Shown: in pieces, positions 1 through 11,510 of the stretch
Layout: each line of letters begins with the position of its first letter
Position numbering within the stretch: position 1 is the stretch's first letter
Assembly: GCA_933822405.4 (NCBI GenBank)
Contig: CAKOGP040000247.1
Span: forward strand, 17,655-81,654
From: Cylindrotheca closterium
Taxonomy: Eukaryota > Bacillariophyta > Bacillariophyceae > Bacillariales > Bacillariaceae
Reading direction: 5' to 3'
DNA length: 64,000 nt
Program-made: the position numbers and the translations under genes
Notes under the pieces: generated by a model
What the model was told of the DNA's origin: nothing
The model's input: only the letters and a program-made list of their open reading frames with translations
Databases searched by the model: none

Positions 1-363
1 GTAGAATTCGAGTCGCCATTGTTCTTTAGTTGCAGGGTGAATTTCAAGATGGTTTTGGTAGCTATTGGTCTTGGGCGTTGTGGAACACTTGCAAGGCGTT
101 AGAATGTCAACTTGTAGATGAACCTGCTGTCTATGATTGCCGTCAATCTACCTGTTTTTATATATTGTAGTTGGATGTTACCGCGTTCTATGTTATTGTC
201 CTGTTGAGAAGGGACTGTTGAAGGATGGACGAAGGAAGTGTCCGATTATACTGTAAGTCGGACTTTCGAACAGTGGTTTCAATGATACTCGACCACACAC
301 AATAAACCGGCAAATTCAACGGCCGCAATCTAAAAACAATGAGACACTACCCGCGCATGCAAT

Positions 364-388
364 GGTGATGATGATGATGATGATGAAG
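364..388 (+). repeat. (GAT)n microsatellite
   Basis: A short GAT/TGA run found in every unit with different lengths (also near 11155, 16170, 29159 and 38004). In one plus frame it reads poly-Asp followed by a conserved stretch ending LLEKKFQLAK and a stop; in a minus frame it reads poly-His. In units B, D and E the plus frame is open for 63 codons from an ATG. In A and C it is not preceded by an ATG in frame, so coding is doubtful. Confidence 0.8.
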
Positions 389-627
389 CTTTTGAAGGGA
401 ATCCCATTCATCATATGGAGGCCTCGCCGCCTTCAAAGGCCTACTGTAAAGAACAACACAACCGGCTGCTTGAAAAGAAATTCCAGCTAGCGAAATGAAA
501 ATCTGAAAATGTCGTTTCGTTTCGCCAGCGTGTACCGTGTTCATTTTTTTGGATAATTCCACGATGTTGATGCAAACGATATGCAAACATGCACTCTGGC
601 CACTTTGACTTTCACACTCCAAAAGCT

Positions 628-683
628 CATAAAAACAAAGCGCCGAGCTTTTTGTGCAATCTTATTCTTCGCTTCGCATATAA
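628..683 (+). promoter_or_regulatory. Possible core promoter of the acidic-protein gene
   Basis: Two AT-rich TATA-like words precede the start codon: CATAAAAA at 628-635 and CATATAA at 677-683. The second lies only 29 bases before the ATG, so the first is the better TATA candidate. Both words are unchanged in all five units. No transcript data support this. Confidence 0.3.
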
Positions 684-711
684 CACCAAACACCAAACAT
701 CATAATCAAAC

Positions 712-1314
712 ATGAACACCTTCTTTGCAACCAAGCAACAACGTGGAAACCTTATGAAGGACGACCGTCACGTCACTGTCGAGCAAAACCAAGACGACAT
801 GGAGGAGCTTATGAAACTATTCTCTGATCTTTCCCTTAACTGCAATGAAACCAAAGCGAAAATGGAGGAAGAAAACGACGAAACAATGGGGTTGTCATCG
901 CAAACCACCACCACCACCGCCACCACCAAGAACGAGCCAAATCAGATCGTCCTCGATTTGTCTGATCCAGCACCTTTGGCTTTCTCACAACCAGCAACAC
1001 AAGATGTCATGCCGCAATCTGATTGTCTGAATGCTGCTGGAGACGAAATTGAAGCTGAAATGATGGCGACTTACCTTTCGCTCCATCCTTCTTTGGAACT
1101 CGCCACAGGCAATGCTTCTGTAACCGAGCTTGCTAAACGATTCTCCGGACTTTCCATCGACTGCAATGCGATGGAAGTTGACCAAGACGAAATGGACATT
1201 GATCTACCGGAAATCGATTGGATGCAAGTTGATATTGATGAAATGGAAATCGATCTACCTGAAATTGACTGGATGCAAGTCGATACTGATGAAATGGAAC
1301 TCGATGGTCCATAG
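712..1314 (+). CDS. Acidic 200-residue repeat protein of unknown function, copy A
   Basis: An intact 200-residue frame starting at an ATG preceded by a CA-rich leader (CACCAAACATCATAATCAAAC). I do not recognise the family. Visible parts are: a basic N-terminus; a motif FSxLSxxCN that occurs twice (residues 37-45 and 144-152); a Thr run (65-72); and an acidic C-terminus made of a 17-residue repeat, DEMxIDLPEIDWMQVDx, at 159-175 and 176-192 with a third partial copy (193-200). There is no signal peptide or membrane segment, so a soluble cytosolic or nuclear protein is likely. The same gene recurs in all five units with almost no change. A pyrimidine-rich CAG at about 1380-1390 followed by an open frame (ATG 1412, stop 1627) could be a downstream exon or small ORF, but no good donor is seen. 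Confidence 0.75.
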   Translation: MNTFFATKQQRGNLMKDDRHVTVEQNQDDMEELMKLFSDLSLNCNETKAKMEEENDETMGLSSQTTTTTATTKNEPNQIVLDLSDPAPLAFSQPATQDVMPQSDCLNAAGDEIEAEMMATYLSLHPSLELATGNASVTELAKRFSGLSIDCNAMEVDQDEMDIDLPEIDWMQVDIDEMEIDLPEIDWMQVDTDEMELDGP

Positions 1315-2408
1315 ATCTTCCAAAGAGATCGTCAACCCGTAACCCGCTTCCAGACATACGACCTTTCTCGAAACTATCTTCTTCTTTTCAGTGCTCTTGA
1401 CTTGTCAGAAAATGTTGGCCAACACTATTGCACTCGCAACTGACAATGTCACGAACATCTGGAGACGAGGAGGATGCTTCGATGAAAGATCCTTGCGTGG
1501 TTACGGGCTATTCCCAAATAGTATTCCGCTGAAGGATTATTCCACTGATCCTTCCAACAAGGCTGAACGAAATAAAAAGAGAGTTCACGTCCTTCGACCG
1601 CTACCGTTGATCCTGCTTCAGCTCTAAGTTCGAGCTGTTGTGGTCCAAGAATCGCGTAAGTCAGTATGTACTTCAATGCTCCTTTTTGGGTGAAAAAAGT
1701 CCCAAAAGAGTATGTCGAAGGCATGCCGTAGTATGTACACAATTCAGTACATCTACACTACTATTGGATATATGCATCAAGAGATGCAAAAGTCAAAATG
1801 AAAGAAAAAATAATAATATGACAACCAAAAATGAAACAGAAGAGGTCATTGTCCCTCGAACGCATCAATAAAATGAACACCGTGCAACATGAATGACAAG
1901 GTATAATGATTCTTTGAATGAAAGAAAATTCAAAAACAACAACTTGAATCAATATTATGCATCGATAAATACAACCAAACAAAAAAGAAATGTATGCATC
2001 AATAAAAATACAACTTTGCACGGAAACAATTCAAAGATCGAAACAAAAAATATACATAAAGATCAACAGATGCAATATACAATAACATGAGCCATTTCCT
2101 TTATAGTAGTCTAGAGTACTGTACACTCATTGGTGGTATTTGCTGTCATGATCGTATCACATATGCGGTAGATGAATGAATGAAATAATCATGAATGAAT
2201 GAATACTAACCTAGGTTTGGCAAGTACTTGGCAAATGCATGGTGACGAATCGAATACAAGAATGAAACGTTCTTCACTACGGTGAAGGGATGGGGGCCTC
2301 TATAGGTAGTACAGTCCTAGTTGATCTTTACCAGCTACAGTACATCTGACCAGAAACGTAGTGTGACCAATCCGAGTAATCTTGAGTGGTTTCGCTGCGG
2401 ATTATACA
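1315..2408 (+). other. 3' flank of the acidic-protein gene
   Basis: No convincing gene. The first 600 bases are nearly identical among units A, C, D and E. AATAAA at 1867-1872 is a candidate polyadenylation signal. From about 2090 there are short ATGAATGA-type repeats. The equivalent stretches are 17125-18256, 30119-31311 and 38964-40139. Confidence 0.5.
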
Positions 2409-3278
2409 TGTTAATCCCTGCGCGGAGGGACGCGCATGCCTATCTCCGACTGTCTCTATCGAGCATTCCGTAGCACCCATAACTTATGTAGAACATGGTT
2501 TTGAGCACTACTTCAATAGTTCTACATAATTATCCCTTGACAAGAATGGTGTAGGTGATTCCCTCCAACGCAGAAGTGTCGACAATCACTCCCCCTGACG
2601 GATACCAAACCCCGCCTCAGGACTCCCAAGGAGCCCGATGTTCAGCTCCTCAACGCGAGGACACACCACCACCATCGGCTTGTCATTGTATTTTTTCGGC
2701 TTCCCGACTCCCAAAAGTCGTCCACCGAAGCCCCTAATATTTCAGAAGTGCCTGTTCTATTATGGTTTATGGCTCATGTTTCCTCTCCAGGAGGTTGTTC
2801 ATGAGCAAGTCTAACTGTTTCAATTTTTGCAACGGCAAAGAATCGGTCCAATCTATTCCCGGTTCTGACGCAAACTACCAGAAATTTGACCAACAACGTT
2901 GGGCGCCGTCTCACATTCTACACTGTTCATGATGCTTCGCTACTGGTCCTTTATGCTGCCCACGATGAACCTGGCGCACCCCAAACCCAACACCAAAGCG
3001 GGTGTCGATCGACGACTTCCAAGGTTGCTCGATTTCCAAGGTTGCTAGGCCGTGAAGTTCCAAGGTTGCCGGCCTTCCAAGGTTGCAGGCCGGCACAACA
3101 TTCGATTTCCAATCAATTATTTCGAATGAATAAAATTCAAAATGCTCCACAGAGCGTCGGCAAGGTTGTGTTAATCCCTGCGCGGAGGGACGCGCATGCC
3201 TATCTCCGACTGTCTCTATCGAGCATTCCGTAGCACCCATAACTTATGTAGAACATGGTTTTGAGCACTACTTCAATA
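2409..3278. mobile_element. Miniature LTR (TRIM-like) element, unit A only
   Basis: Two identical 110-bp direct repeats (2409-2518 and 3169-3278, both starting TGTTAATCC and ending CTTCAATA) bound 650 bp without a coding frame. ATACA lies immediately outside on both sides (2404-2408 and 3279-3283), which is a 5-bp target duplication typical of LTR integration. Units D and E lack this stretch at the corresponding place. No clear primer-binding site or polypurine tract is visible and the ends are TG...TA rather than TG...CA. Inside, TTCCAAGGTTGC recurs four times (3017-3086). Confidence 0.6.
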
Positions 3279-3589
3279 ATACATACCGCAGCATTGAAAA
3301 AACGAGCCAAATTCAAATGTATTTATGTGCAGTCAATTTGATCGGCAAGACGGGAGACGTATGGGCGTTTCTAGCTCTTCCCTAGTCTCAATTTCCGTCG
3401 CTTCAGTTAAGTACACGGTTGGCGGACGGAGCGAAGAGTGTCGACGAAGAGGGCGGAAGATTTGGAGAAGACATTGTTCGCAATGGGAGCTTGTGGGATG
3501 ATGAAGACGATAGAAGGAGCTTAGCTGCTCGGTCAAGACCGTAAGCTTTTTTGCTTTTGCTTTTGTTGCCTTTATGAAAAATCCTCCTT

Positions 3590-3745
3590 TGAGGTCTCCT
3601 CCGTCAAGGCTAACAAAAATCCTCTGTCAAGGTCCTCTGTCAAGGTTAACAAAATCCTCCATCAAGGGCCTCTGTCAAGGTTACAATATCCTGCGTCGAG
3701 GTTAATCAACAATCCTCCACCGTCAAGGTTATCCAAACAAATTAC
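3590..3745 (+). repeat. Degenerate GTCAAGG tandem tract
   Basis: Imperfect short repeats built on TCCTCyGTCAAGGTTAAC. Equivalent tracts lie at about 12240-12430, 20770-20935 and 31490-31650. The tract is absent from unit E. No coding meaning is seen; it always precedes the decayed unknown reading frame. Confidence 0.7.
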
Positions 3746-4308
3746 CCCTCAAGCGCCTTTTGAGGGGAATTTCCTGTCCAAAACAAAAACTTTTCCTTCT
3801 AAAACTTTTCTTCCTTTTTTATTTCCCGTTCACCCTTCCCTCTCTGCTTGCTGACACGCCACTTCTATGGATTTCCCTGCACTGCAGTACATTCCATACC
3901 AACCTCCACACACTTACAATATCTTTCCAAATCGCGTCCCTCCTCATAAATTCCTGATCTCAGATTTTTAACGACCAATTGATGGACACCATCATCCGCC
4001 ATGCGATTCCCTTCATTCTCTTTTATCAAGTCCCTCCCCACTAATGTGGACTCCGATGCCAGCATGTCCGATGCCAGCATGTCTGATCGTGCCACTGAAG
4101 AACGTTTTCCATGGCTCGTCTAGCATGTCTGATCATGCCACTGCTGTCACCTCGGCACTTGGTCTGATGTTCTTCGACCCCCAAGGAAAGCTCATGGTCT
4201 TTGCCTCCCTCTGAGACGACCTTGCCCAAATGATCCCCATGATGACCATTGACCCCGACGAACTCTCCAAACGGGTAATTGGAGTGGCATTAATGGCCAC
4301 GCCGTCTG

Positions 4309-5575
4309 GTGCTGCGTCAGTCTGCTGAAGCACACCCAGTACCACACGACGCAGACTTACCTGAAGACATCAACTTCACAGTCGAATCACCAACCTTCTG
4401 TGCTGCCTCGGTGTTCTGCCCTCTTGTACTTGGTAGCAAGATGCCACCGAATCTGGACCTTACCCAAGACGTCCCTGAAGAAGTTCTTCCAGTCCTTTCG
4501 CTTCACAAACGTCTATGGGTCAAAGTTCATGTCTTTCTCTTCCAGAATATGAGGGGAAGAAGCCTTTTTGTTGACAAGACCCTCGTTGGCAAGACTTCTA
4601 TCCCGCTGGACCAGTTTATTGTCAACGAGCAGCTAGCTGCAATCTCCGAGAATACTCTCTCCACAGCATCTGGGTACGAGTTTTGTGACGCCCAGGCTGG
4701 CTCTGAGTCCTTTTACAAGTACATTGCAAGCTTCAACAGTAAGGTCGATGTGTCTCCGCCAAACCAAGTTTTCCTACCAAGACTGTCCAACCAATCGACC
4801 ATGCCAGCATCACCAAGAAGGCCATTTTGGCATCAAAGACCACGGCCACCAAAAATGCTGCAACCAAAGCTCAAGAGCGAGTCCTACTGTTCTGGCAAAT
4901 CCTCTTTGGCCATTTCATCACCCACTTGGATGGGAGTGTTGAATACGTACTGGCTGATTGTTTGTCCGCTTGGAAGAACCATTTTCTAGGCAAAACTCCA
5001 ACTTGCCCTTTGTTTCTTCCACGAAGCCTTTGAGCAATCCATTAAAGGGCTCACCATGCTCTCTTTGACTGGGATATCCATTGCATCCAGGCAGCTGGGA
5101 TGGCGGCGATCCAAAGAGCCAGCTTTACCACCAGATCTTTGGTAATGAACCCATCCGATGCACTGTCCTGGTTTAGTCTCCTTCAGTTCCTCCCTTCCGT
5201 CAGGACAGACAAGGACTTGGCCTTGCATATTAACAAAGATGTAGAAGCCTGTATGCAAGAAGACATGGGCGAGCATGTCACCAAAGGGCCTCCAAGAAGA
5301 CGAAATTATACTCAAAGGGTCGCTGCACCTCCATTGCCAACATCAAATGCACCATCTCCAACGTAGCACAACTTGCTGCCGTTGCAACCAAAAATTTCTC
5401 CATGTCCAACAACACACCCTTCATGGTGGAACAGTTTGACACGGTCATGGTTGCTTTGTACTGTGCCAAACCAACTTGCTTCTTGTATGTAGCATCAGGC
5501 TTAACGTGTGCAATTTCTCCAGACAAAGCCTACATCATGCGATTCAAGCCCAGGAGTGGAGGCGGCGCCAGGGGG
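4309..5575 (+). pseudogene. Decayed unknown reading frame, copy A
   Basis: Open pieces in successive frames read as one broken protein. The first, 4309-4750, contains the words NLDLTQDVPEE and LVGKTSIPLDQF. The next, around 4770-5030, contains WKNHFLGKTP. Another, around 5160-5300, contains KDLALHINKDVEACMQEDM. The last, around 5290-5560, contains NVAQLAAVATKNFSM. The same words recur in unit B and partly in D, with the same frame changes. I do not recognise the family; a retroelement Gag-like origin is possible because the segment behaves as an insertion absent from unit E. It ends close to an AGGGGGTAAGTAA sequence. Confidence 0.6.
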
Positions 5576-6009
5576 TAAGTAATCTTCGATTATCGGAGGG
5601 CGTATAGTCCTGCCAAAAAGCCGTGTTTGTGTCTTGGGAATCGATTTTTTGGGGACAACGAGTCACGGGCATGATTTGAGATGACAATAAATATATCATG
5701 TGCAAACAATAATATTATTGCTTCACTTCCAAGTGCACAAGTGAAAAGTCATTCCCAAGACAAGCAACAAAGTGATTTGAAGATAGTTGAATAGCATTGG
5801 GCTGATTACTGTAGATCTTAGCTTTCAACCAAGCACTGAAACAAGCAAGAACGGAACAAAGCACCGCACAGTTTACAACATTTTCTGTGATATCTGAACA
5901 ACCGCAGTTTCACAATAAGAGAGTATACTCATACACAAATCTACGTACAGCTATACAAGAATAACAACCAAATTCAATCTAAAATTCAACTGGATTGAAG
6001 TGATCAACC
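5576..6009 (+). other. 5' region of the LRR gene copy
   Basis: Non-coding stretch conserved before each LRR copy (units A, B, D and E), AT-rich and ending GAAGTGATCAACC directly before the ATG. It probably carries the former promoter. Nothing else is seen. Confidence 0.5.
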
Positions 6010-7502
6010 ATGCCAGTCTTTACCATATTTGGCTCCAACGATAGTTCCAGAGAAACCTCTGAGAGCGACTCTGACGCAACCAGTGATAGTGGGTCCACCA
6101 GAAGTGGATCTGGTAGTGGCAGGAGCGAAAGCGGTTCCGGCAGTGGTAGCAAAAGCGGATCTGGCAGCGGTAGCGACAGCAACAGTGATGATACCTCTGA
6201 CAGTGGTTCTGGCTCTGGATCTGACTCTGGAAGTCGATCCGGCAGTGGCAGCGGAAGCGGAAGCATTCTGACAGCAATGACAAGTCGGAGAGCGGTGATA
6301 CATCCAACAGTGGATCGGGTTCTGGCTTTGGATCTGGATCCGACAGTGGCTCGGATCTGGCTCTTGCAGTGAAACGGAAGCGGCTCTGACAATGATACTA
6401 CCGATGATGGTAGCGATTCCGGCAGTGGAAGCGGCTCTGATAGTGGATCCGGCAGTGGAAGTGGTTCCAGAAGTGGATCCACCAGCGGTTCCAATGATGA
6501 TACTGCCGATGACGGCAGTGGCTCTTGCAGCGGTTCTGAGAGCGGCTATGGATCGGATTCCGGCAGCGGCTCGGGCAGTGGATCTGATAGTGGAAGTGGC
6601 TCTGGATCAGGTTCAGGCAGTGGCTCTGGATCACCCAGTGGATCAGGCAGTGGCTCTGATTCCAAGTATGGATCTGGATCTGGATCTGGATCTGGATCTG
6701 GATCTGGATCTGGCAGTAGCAAAAAGAGTAGCTCTTCCAGCAAAAAGAGCAAGAGCAGCAGCTCCAGCAAGAACAAGAGCAAGGACCAAAGCGCCGCCAT
6801 TGCCCCCAGGAGTGATGATGATGATAGCTTGGATGTCAGCACGGATACTAGTTTGGATGAAAGCAGTGGCAGCAAGAAATCCAAAAGCGAAAATTCCAAC
6901 AATGACAAGATGGAGGGTATGGATGCTTGTATCATTGAAGATATGCCTATTGCATTGAGTTTGGAACATTTTGTGGCCGTCACAACATATTACAGTTTGA
7001 TTGGAGACGATACTACTTGTGATACTAGTGACAGTCATGAATTGGACACTTCCATTGGTTTCTTGGGAACCAATTCCATTTGCAAATGGCAATCCCAATT
7101 CTTCCTTGGAATCTGGTGCAACCGAGAATTGAAGGTGGAAGAAGTTAGCATTTTCAATGTGAATGGTTTGAATGGAACCATTCCATCTGAGCTTGCCTTG
7201 TTGCAAAACTTGGAGAAACTTCACATGTCTGGCTTGGGTGGATCCTCGCCCATGCCCAGTGAAATTGGAAACTTGGAAAAGCTCCACACCCTCACGTTGC
7301 GCAAGTCCTCACTTTTGAATGGCATCATGTTACCGTTTGACTTCCTTTCATTTCATTTCATCTCACACAATCACTTTCTACTTTGATTATTGCTACTCTT
7401 TCTACTCTTACTATTACTCTTGTTATCGTTGCAGCCAATGTTGGTTTCTATGGATCTGTTCCTACCAAAGTCGGTCAATTGTTGTCCTTGCAATCCATGG
7501 AT
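6010..7502 (+). pseudogene. Ser/Gly/Asp-rich LRR membrane protein, broken copy A
   Basis: It starts with the same MPVF(T/N)IFGS leader as the intact copy in unit E, then the Ser-Gly-Asp repeat region, but the frame is lost after 120 codons (stop at 6372) and shifts repeatedly. The Lys-rich stretch and membrane segment present in E are missing: sequence jumps from the Ser/Lys-rich part straight to NDKMEGMD at about 6900. The LRR part is then readable to the intron, whose donor is GC (GCAAGT at 7301) instead of GT. Exon 2 stops at about 7502, where the terminal repeat of the Penelope-like element begins. A membrane-anchored product is not possible from this copy. Confidence 0.85.
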
Positions 7503-7790
7503 TTTTTAAGGTAGAGAATGGTCTAAGATTTTATCCAAGAAAAGGCCAGTCTTGACCGAAGCTATTGAAGTGAAAGTAGCTTTTGCCAAGGCTTCATCAG
7601 CGGTATGACAAGTGTGGCAAGAGGTAAGAGCATTGGAAATTTCAAGTTTGCGATAAAAGAGAGCAAGCCAACGTGGATAATTCACTGTTTGCAGCTATAA
7701 CCCTCCTGATTGTAACGGGACCATGTGGAACACATGGTGGTTTGAAAGCTTGGTCACGCTGTTGTGCAACCAAGTTCAAGGAATTCCAAT
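7503..7790 (-). repeat. Left terminal repeat of the Penelope-like element, copy A
   Basis: About 288 bp that closely matches 10573-10840 in the same orientation, with a roughly 20-bp insertion and scattered changes. Direct repeats on both sides of a Penelope-type reverse transcriptase fit the pseudo-LTRs described for that class. Both copies end CAAGGAATTCCAAT. Confidence 0.7.
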
Positions 7791-7797
7791 ATGGCTA

Positions 7798-10220
7798 TTA
7801 GTTTGACTCTGTATTTGGTAGCGGATCCAGGATTTCACATTGGATGCTTGATTTGGGTTGTGCTATGGGGCATCTTGATTCAACACGTCGTGGGAACAGC
7901 AGGTTCTTCAAATTGGGAGGTTTGGAACTTGGACTCTGCTCGAGTTGCGGAGCTCCCATAAGTGTGGTTCCAACTGAGTTGGTATTGTACAATTTGAGGT
8001 TGGCAAGGTTGTGGTTTCAGGCTCTGCCAAAGGTCTTTGTTAGGGCCGACGGTCGTAGAATATGTTGGCAGAAGGCTTGCTGAATAGATCTGCTAGAAGG
8101 GTTGCGATTGTGAAATGGCAAGTGGAGAAAGCAAAGTTCATCATTTGAGGTAGGGGAAGGATATTGTCTGGCCTTTTGGCGTAGAAATTGGTGTAGGGCT
8201 TTTTTGAAAGCAGAGCAAAGAAACTTCAGTTTGTATCCGCGGGCAACAAGGTGGGAGTGGAATTTTGACAAGGAGGCTCTCTTGTCTGCGTCTCTAGAGG
8301 TGAGTTGTAGAATGCAAAAACTTCCGCTGGTATCCAAGCCAAGTAGTACAGGTGTAGGTTCAGTGGCTTTTTGTACAGTTTTGTGCTGATTTGAAAAGGT
8401 TCAACAGAGAGGGTGAGACCCAGAAAGTTTGTGGTTTTTGACAGAGTAGAGAATTCCCAGTTCAGGGAACAGTGGTTGTCTTGACAGTTTTTGAATTCTT
8501 CCCAGAGTTGGCAATCGGAATCTGGATTGGGATGGTGGATCCAGATACCAAGTTGATCATCAATGTAGGTAAGCGTAGTGACAATCCAAAACATTGTAGA
8601 AGATCAAGTTCAAAAATACCGTAGTAGAGAGTTGCAAAAGAGGGCGCCGGTGGTGTGCCCATTGCGGTTCCATCAGTCTGGAGCCAGTAAGTGTCTCCAA
8701 ATTGAAAGCAGTTTCTTGTCATGAGAAGTTGTAAAGCTGTCATGATTGCGTTCACTACAGTGAGGAGGTGGACAGGAATTCTTCAATACGGGTGAAAGCG
8801 TCTTCAAGATTGATGCTGGGATACATAGCTACAGCATCACCAGTGAAGAGACTCATGCGAGAGAAATCGGTTCCGGCCATGTTGTCAATGTCAGTTTTGA
8901 GTACAAACACGCTTGACAAATAGGTAGGTAGTTTGCGGATGATGGGTTGGAGTTGTTGATCTAGCCATTTACCGAGGCCATAGGCCAGAGTAGGCTGCCA
9001 GAGACCAAGACAATTGGTCGCGTTTTCCAGGGGCTCTTATGGATCTTTGCAAGTGCGTAGAAATAGGCATAGGAGTCAGTGACACGGTCAAGGGTTTTCT
9101 GGAGGTACGTCATGTTCATTTTTGTGATGGCAGATGCGTTATCATTAAGAAATTTGGCAATCAGTTGGCCAGTTTCTGTAGTGAACACGTGTGCATCCTT
9201 GGGGGAGAGCTGCTGGTAGGTCTCGGTGAGGAGATGGTCAGTGAGGCAGCGTTGGACGTATACCTCACGTTCCAGAAGTACAGGGCCAAGATTTTTGTCC
9301 GAGTTGAAGACAATGAAATCAGGTTTGTGATGTAGTGTAGTGAGAAGGTACTGTTGAATCGGGGTGAGATTTGAGTGCACCTTTTGGCAGTGGAACAAGG
9401 GAAGGAGATGTTTGCAGAAGGCGTTGACTTGGGCTTGGATTTCAGGATCCACCATTCCATCCTTTAGTTCCCACAAGTCATTGCGGGTGTAAAGTTGGTT
9501 TGGTGTCCGCATTCAGATTCCTCATCAGCAAAGTGGATCTTTGTGTGGAAGTCTTTTGCAAAACAAGTCAGTGTGGTTTCAAGTTGTGTTTGGCTTTCGG
9601 TGAAGTCAGTGTGGTTTCAAGTTGTGTTTGGCTTGTAGTGAAGGCGGAACAAGGGTGGCTTCTTGGTGGTGCACAAATTATGGCAGGCAGAATTGGAAAG
9701 GCGGGATTCAGGAACAGGAATTGGCAGTGACAGGATGTGGTTGCGTAGGTTGACTCAACGTGATTTTGATGGGTCTGCAAAGAGGCCAAAGTGCAATGTC
9801 ATTGTAGAGCAAATTTTCTTTCTTGTTTTGAGAAGTGTTTCCTTTCTTCTGTGATTTCCTTCCTTAGTTGGGTTTTGGCTTGGAGGTAACGGCGTTGGCA
9901 CCGGCAACTTTTGCGGCAGTTTTTGGCTGTGGCTTGGTCCCAGATGTGCGACGCTTTTGACCAGTCTCCTTTTTGTTGGAGGCGCCTGGCAATTGGCCCC
10001 TTTGGATTTCTTTTTTGTAAAGGCACGTTTAAGCGTCTGGATTTCTTTCTCCTGGTTCTTGATCTGTTTCTTGGTTTTGAGGCAAACACATTTTTCAATG
10101 TGTGACTCAAGCAAATTCGGAAAACTTGAGAATGGGCGGTCCTCCAAGACCAGCACTATCATACATCATTTGATAGATTTCGCAAGCTTTGGAACTGTCA
10201 GTGAACTTGGGGTCACCTAG
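7798..10220 (-). pseudogene. Penelope-like reverse transcriptase, dead copy A
   Basis: Minus-strand pieces in several frames read in order as one polyprotein. The N-terminal part (about 10160-9760) is basic and probably coiled-coil. It is followed by a Penelope-type finger motif AKIHKSPWKTRPIV (about 9060-9010), a palm motif DGTAMGTPPAPSFATLY (about 8670-8625) and the catalytic YIDDQLGIW (about 8567-8541). The C-terminal thumb words FLGLTLS and KPLNLHLYY follow, then FHSHLVARGYK, FLHLPFHNRN and PPNLKNLLFPRR. The KxHK...RPI pairing with YxDD favours Penelope-like elements over LINEs. No GIY-YIG endonuclease is visible. Frame changes before YIDD and after the thumb motif kill it, and the same lesions are shared by copies C and D. 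Confidence 0.75.
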
Positions 10221-10572
10221 AGCAAGGGTGGATGCAATGCTTTGTCATCTTCAAGAAGTTAGGCTGAGGCAGATGGCTCAAACTTGAATTTTGTTGAACT
10301 GACGATATGGGCAGTCTTTGGAGTGTCATTTTTTGTTCGTCCAGGTTCTCCAGAGCTTTCTTGAGTTTGAGGAACTCAGAATGAAGCTCAAGGAAAAAGG
10401 TGGTTTTGCTTTTCTTGGAGCGATCCGATGGCAGTCAATGCAGAGATTCCAACACATTTTGCGGCTTCCAAGGGTGTGGTGCTCGGAATTTGCTGTGTTT
10501 CGTCGTCAGCTGCATAGCTGGTGCGTTTGTTGTTAAAAGTGCCGGTCGCAGACATTATTGATCAATGATAAA

Positions 10573-10840
10573 TATTTTAAGGTGGAGAATGATTCAATAT
10601 TTTATCCAAGAAAAGGCCAGTCTTGACCGATGCTATTGAAGTGTCATCAGCGGTAAGACAAGTGTGGCAAGAGGCAAGAGCACGAAATTTCAAGTTTGCG
10701 ATAAAAGAGAGCAAGCCAACGTGGATAATTCACTGTTTGCAGCTATAGCCCTCGTGATTGTAACGGGACCATTTAAAACACATGGTGGTTTGAAAGTTTG
10801 GTCACACTGTTGTTGCAACCAAGTTCAAGGAATTCCAATT
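10573..10840 (-). repeat. Right terminal repeat of the Penelope-like element, copy A
   Basis: Direct partner of 7503-7790. It lies upstream of the reverse transcriptase on the minus strand, and its end coincides with the start of the next array unit. Homologous repeats end units B (about 15612-15880), C (about 28571-28845) and D (about 37422-37690). Confidence 0.7.
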
Positions 10841-11154
10841 CGAGTCGCCATTGTTTTTTAGTTGCTGGGTGGATTTCAAAATGGTGTTGGTAGCTATTGT
10901 TGTTGGGCGTTGTGGAACACCTGTAAGGCGTTGTAATGTCAACTTGTAGATGAATCGGTTGTCTATGATTGCCGTCAATCTACCTGTTTGTATTGTAGTT
11001 GGATGTTATTATTGCGTTATTTTATTGTCCTGCCTGTTGAAGGATGGACGAAGGAAGTGTCCGATTACTGCATTTTGAACTTCGGAATTTCGAACAGTAG
11101 ATTCAATGATACTCGACCACACGACTACAAACCGCACTGAGACATCCGCATACA

Positions 11155-11186
<32 letters not shown>

Positions 11187-11510
11187 GCTTTTGAAGTGAA
11201 TCCCATTCATCATATGGAGGCCTCGCCGCCTTCAAAGGCCTACTGTAAAGAACAACACAACCGGCTGCTTGAAAAGAAATTCCAGCTAGCGAAATGAAAA
11301 TCTGAAAATGTCGTTTCGTTTCGCCAGCGTGTACCGTGTTCATTTTTTTGGATAATTCCACGATGTTGATGCAAACGATATGCAAACATGCACTCTGGCC
11401 ACTTTGACTTTCACACTCCAAAAGCTCATAAAAACAAAGCGCCGAGCTTTTTGTGCAATCTTATTCTTCGCTTCGCATATAACACCAAACACCAAACATC
11501 ATAATCAAAC

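Larger units (their letters stand above)
5..10836 (+). repeat. Segmental array unit A
   Basis: First of five direct units. The opening bases (after AATTCGAGTCGCC) recur at 10837, 15877, 28842 and 37687. Unit A holds, in order, the acidic-protein gene, a private miniature LTR element, the decayed unknown reading frame, a truncated LRR gene and the most complete copy of the minus-strand Penelope-like element. It is the only unit where the element keeps terminal repeats on both sides. The true left edge may lie outside the window, so the array may be longer. The match was established by reading, not by alignment software. Confidence 0.9.

Noticed and set aside
347..622. Minus-strand frame with a poly-His run, repeated in every unit
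   Set aside because: The histidines come from the GAT microsatellite read backwards. Its recurrence is explained by unit duplication, and it runs against the promoter region of the acidic-protein gene.
1391..1627. 78-codon frame after the acidic-protein gene as a separate gene
   Set aside because: It begins at a non-ATG codon. From ATG 1412 it is short, with no recognisable domain, and its conservation follows from unit duplication. It is mentioned only as a possible exon.
7798..10220. Retron or diversity-generating reverse transcriptase
   Set aside because: The host is eukaryotic, the KxHK...RPI and YIDD arrangement with flanking direct repeats fits Penelope-like elements, and no template-repeat or msr/msd structure is seen.
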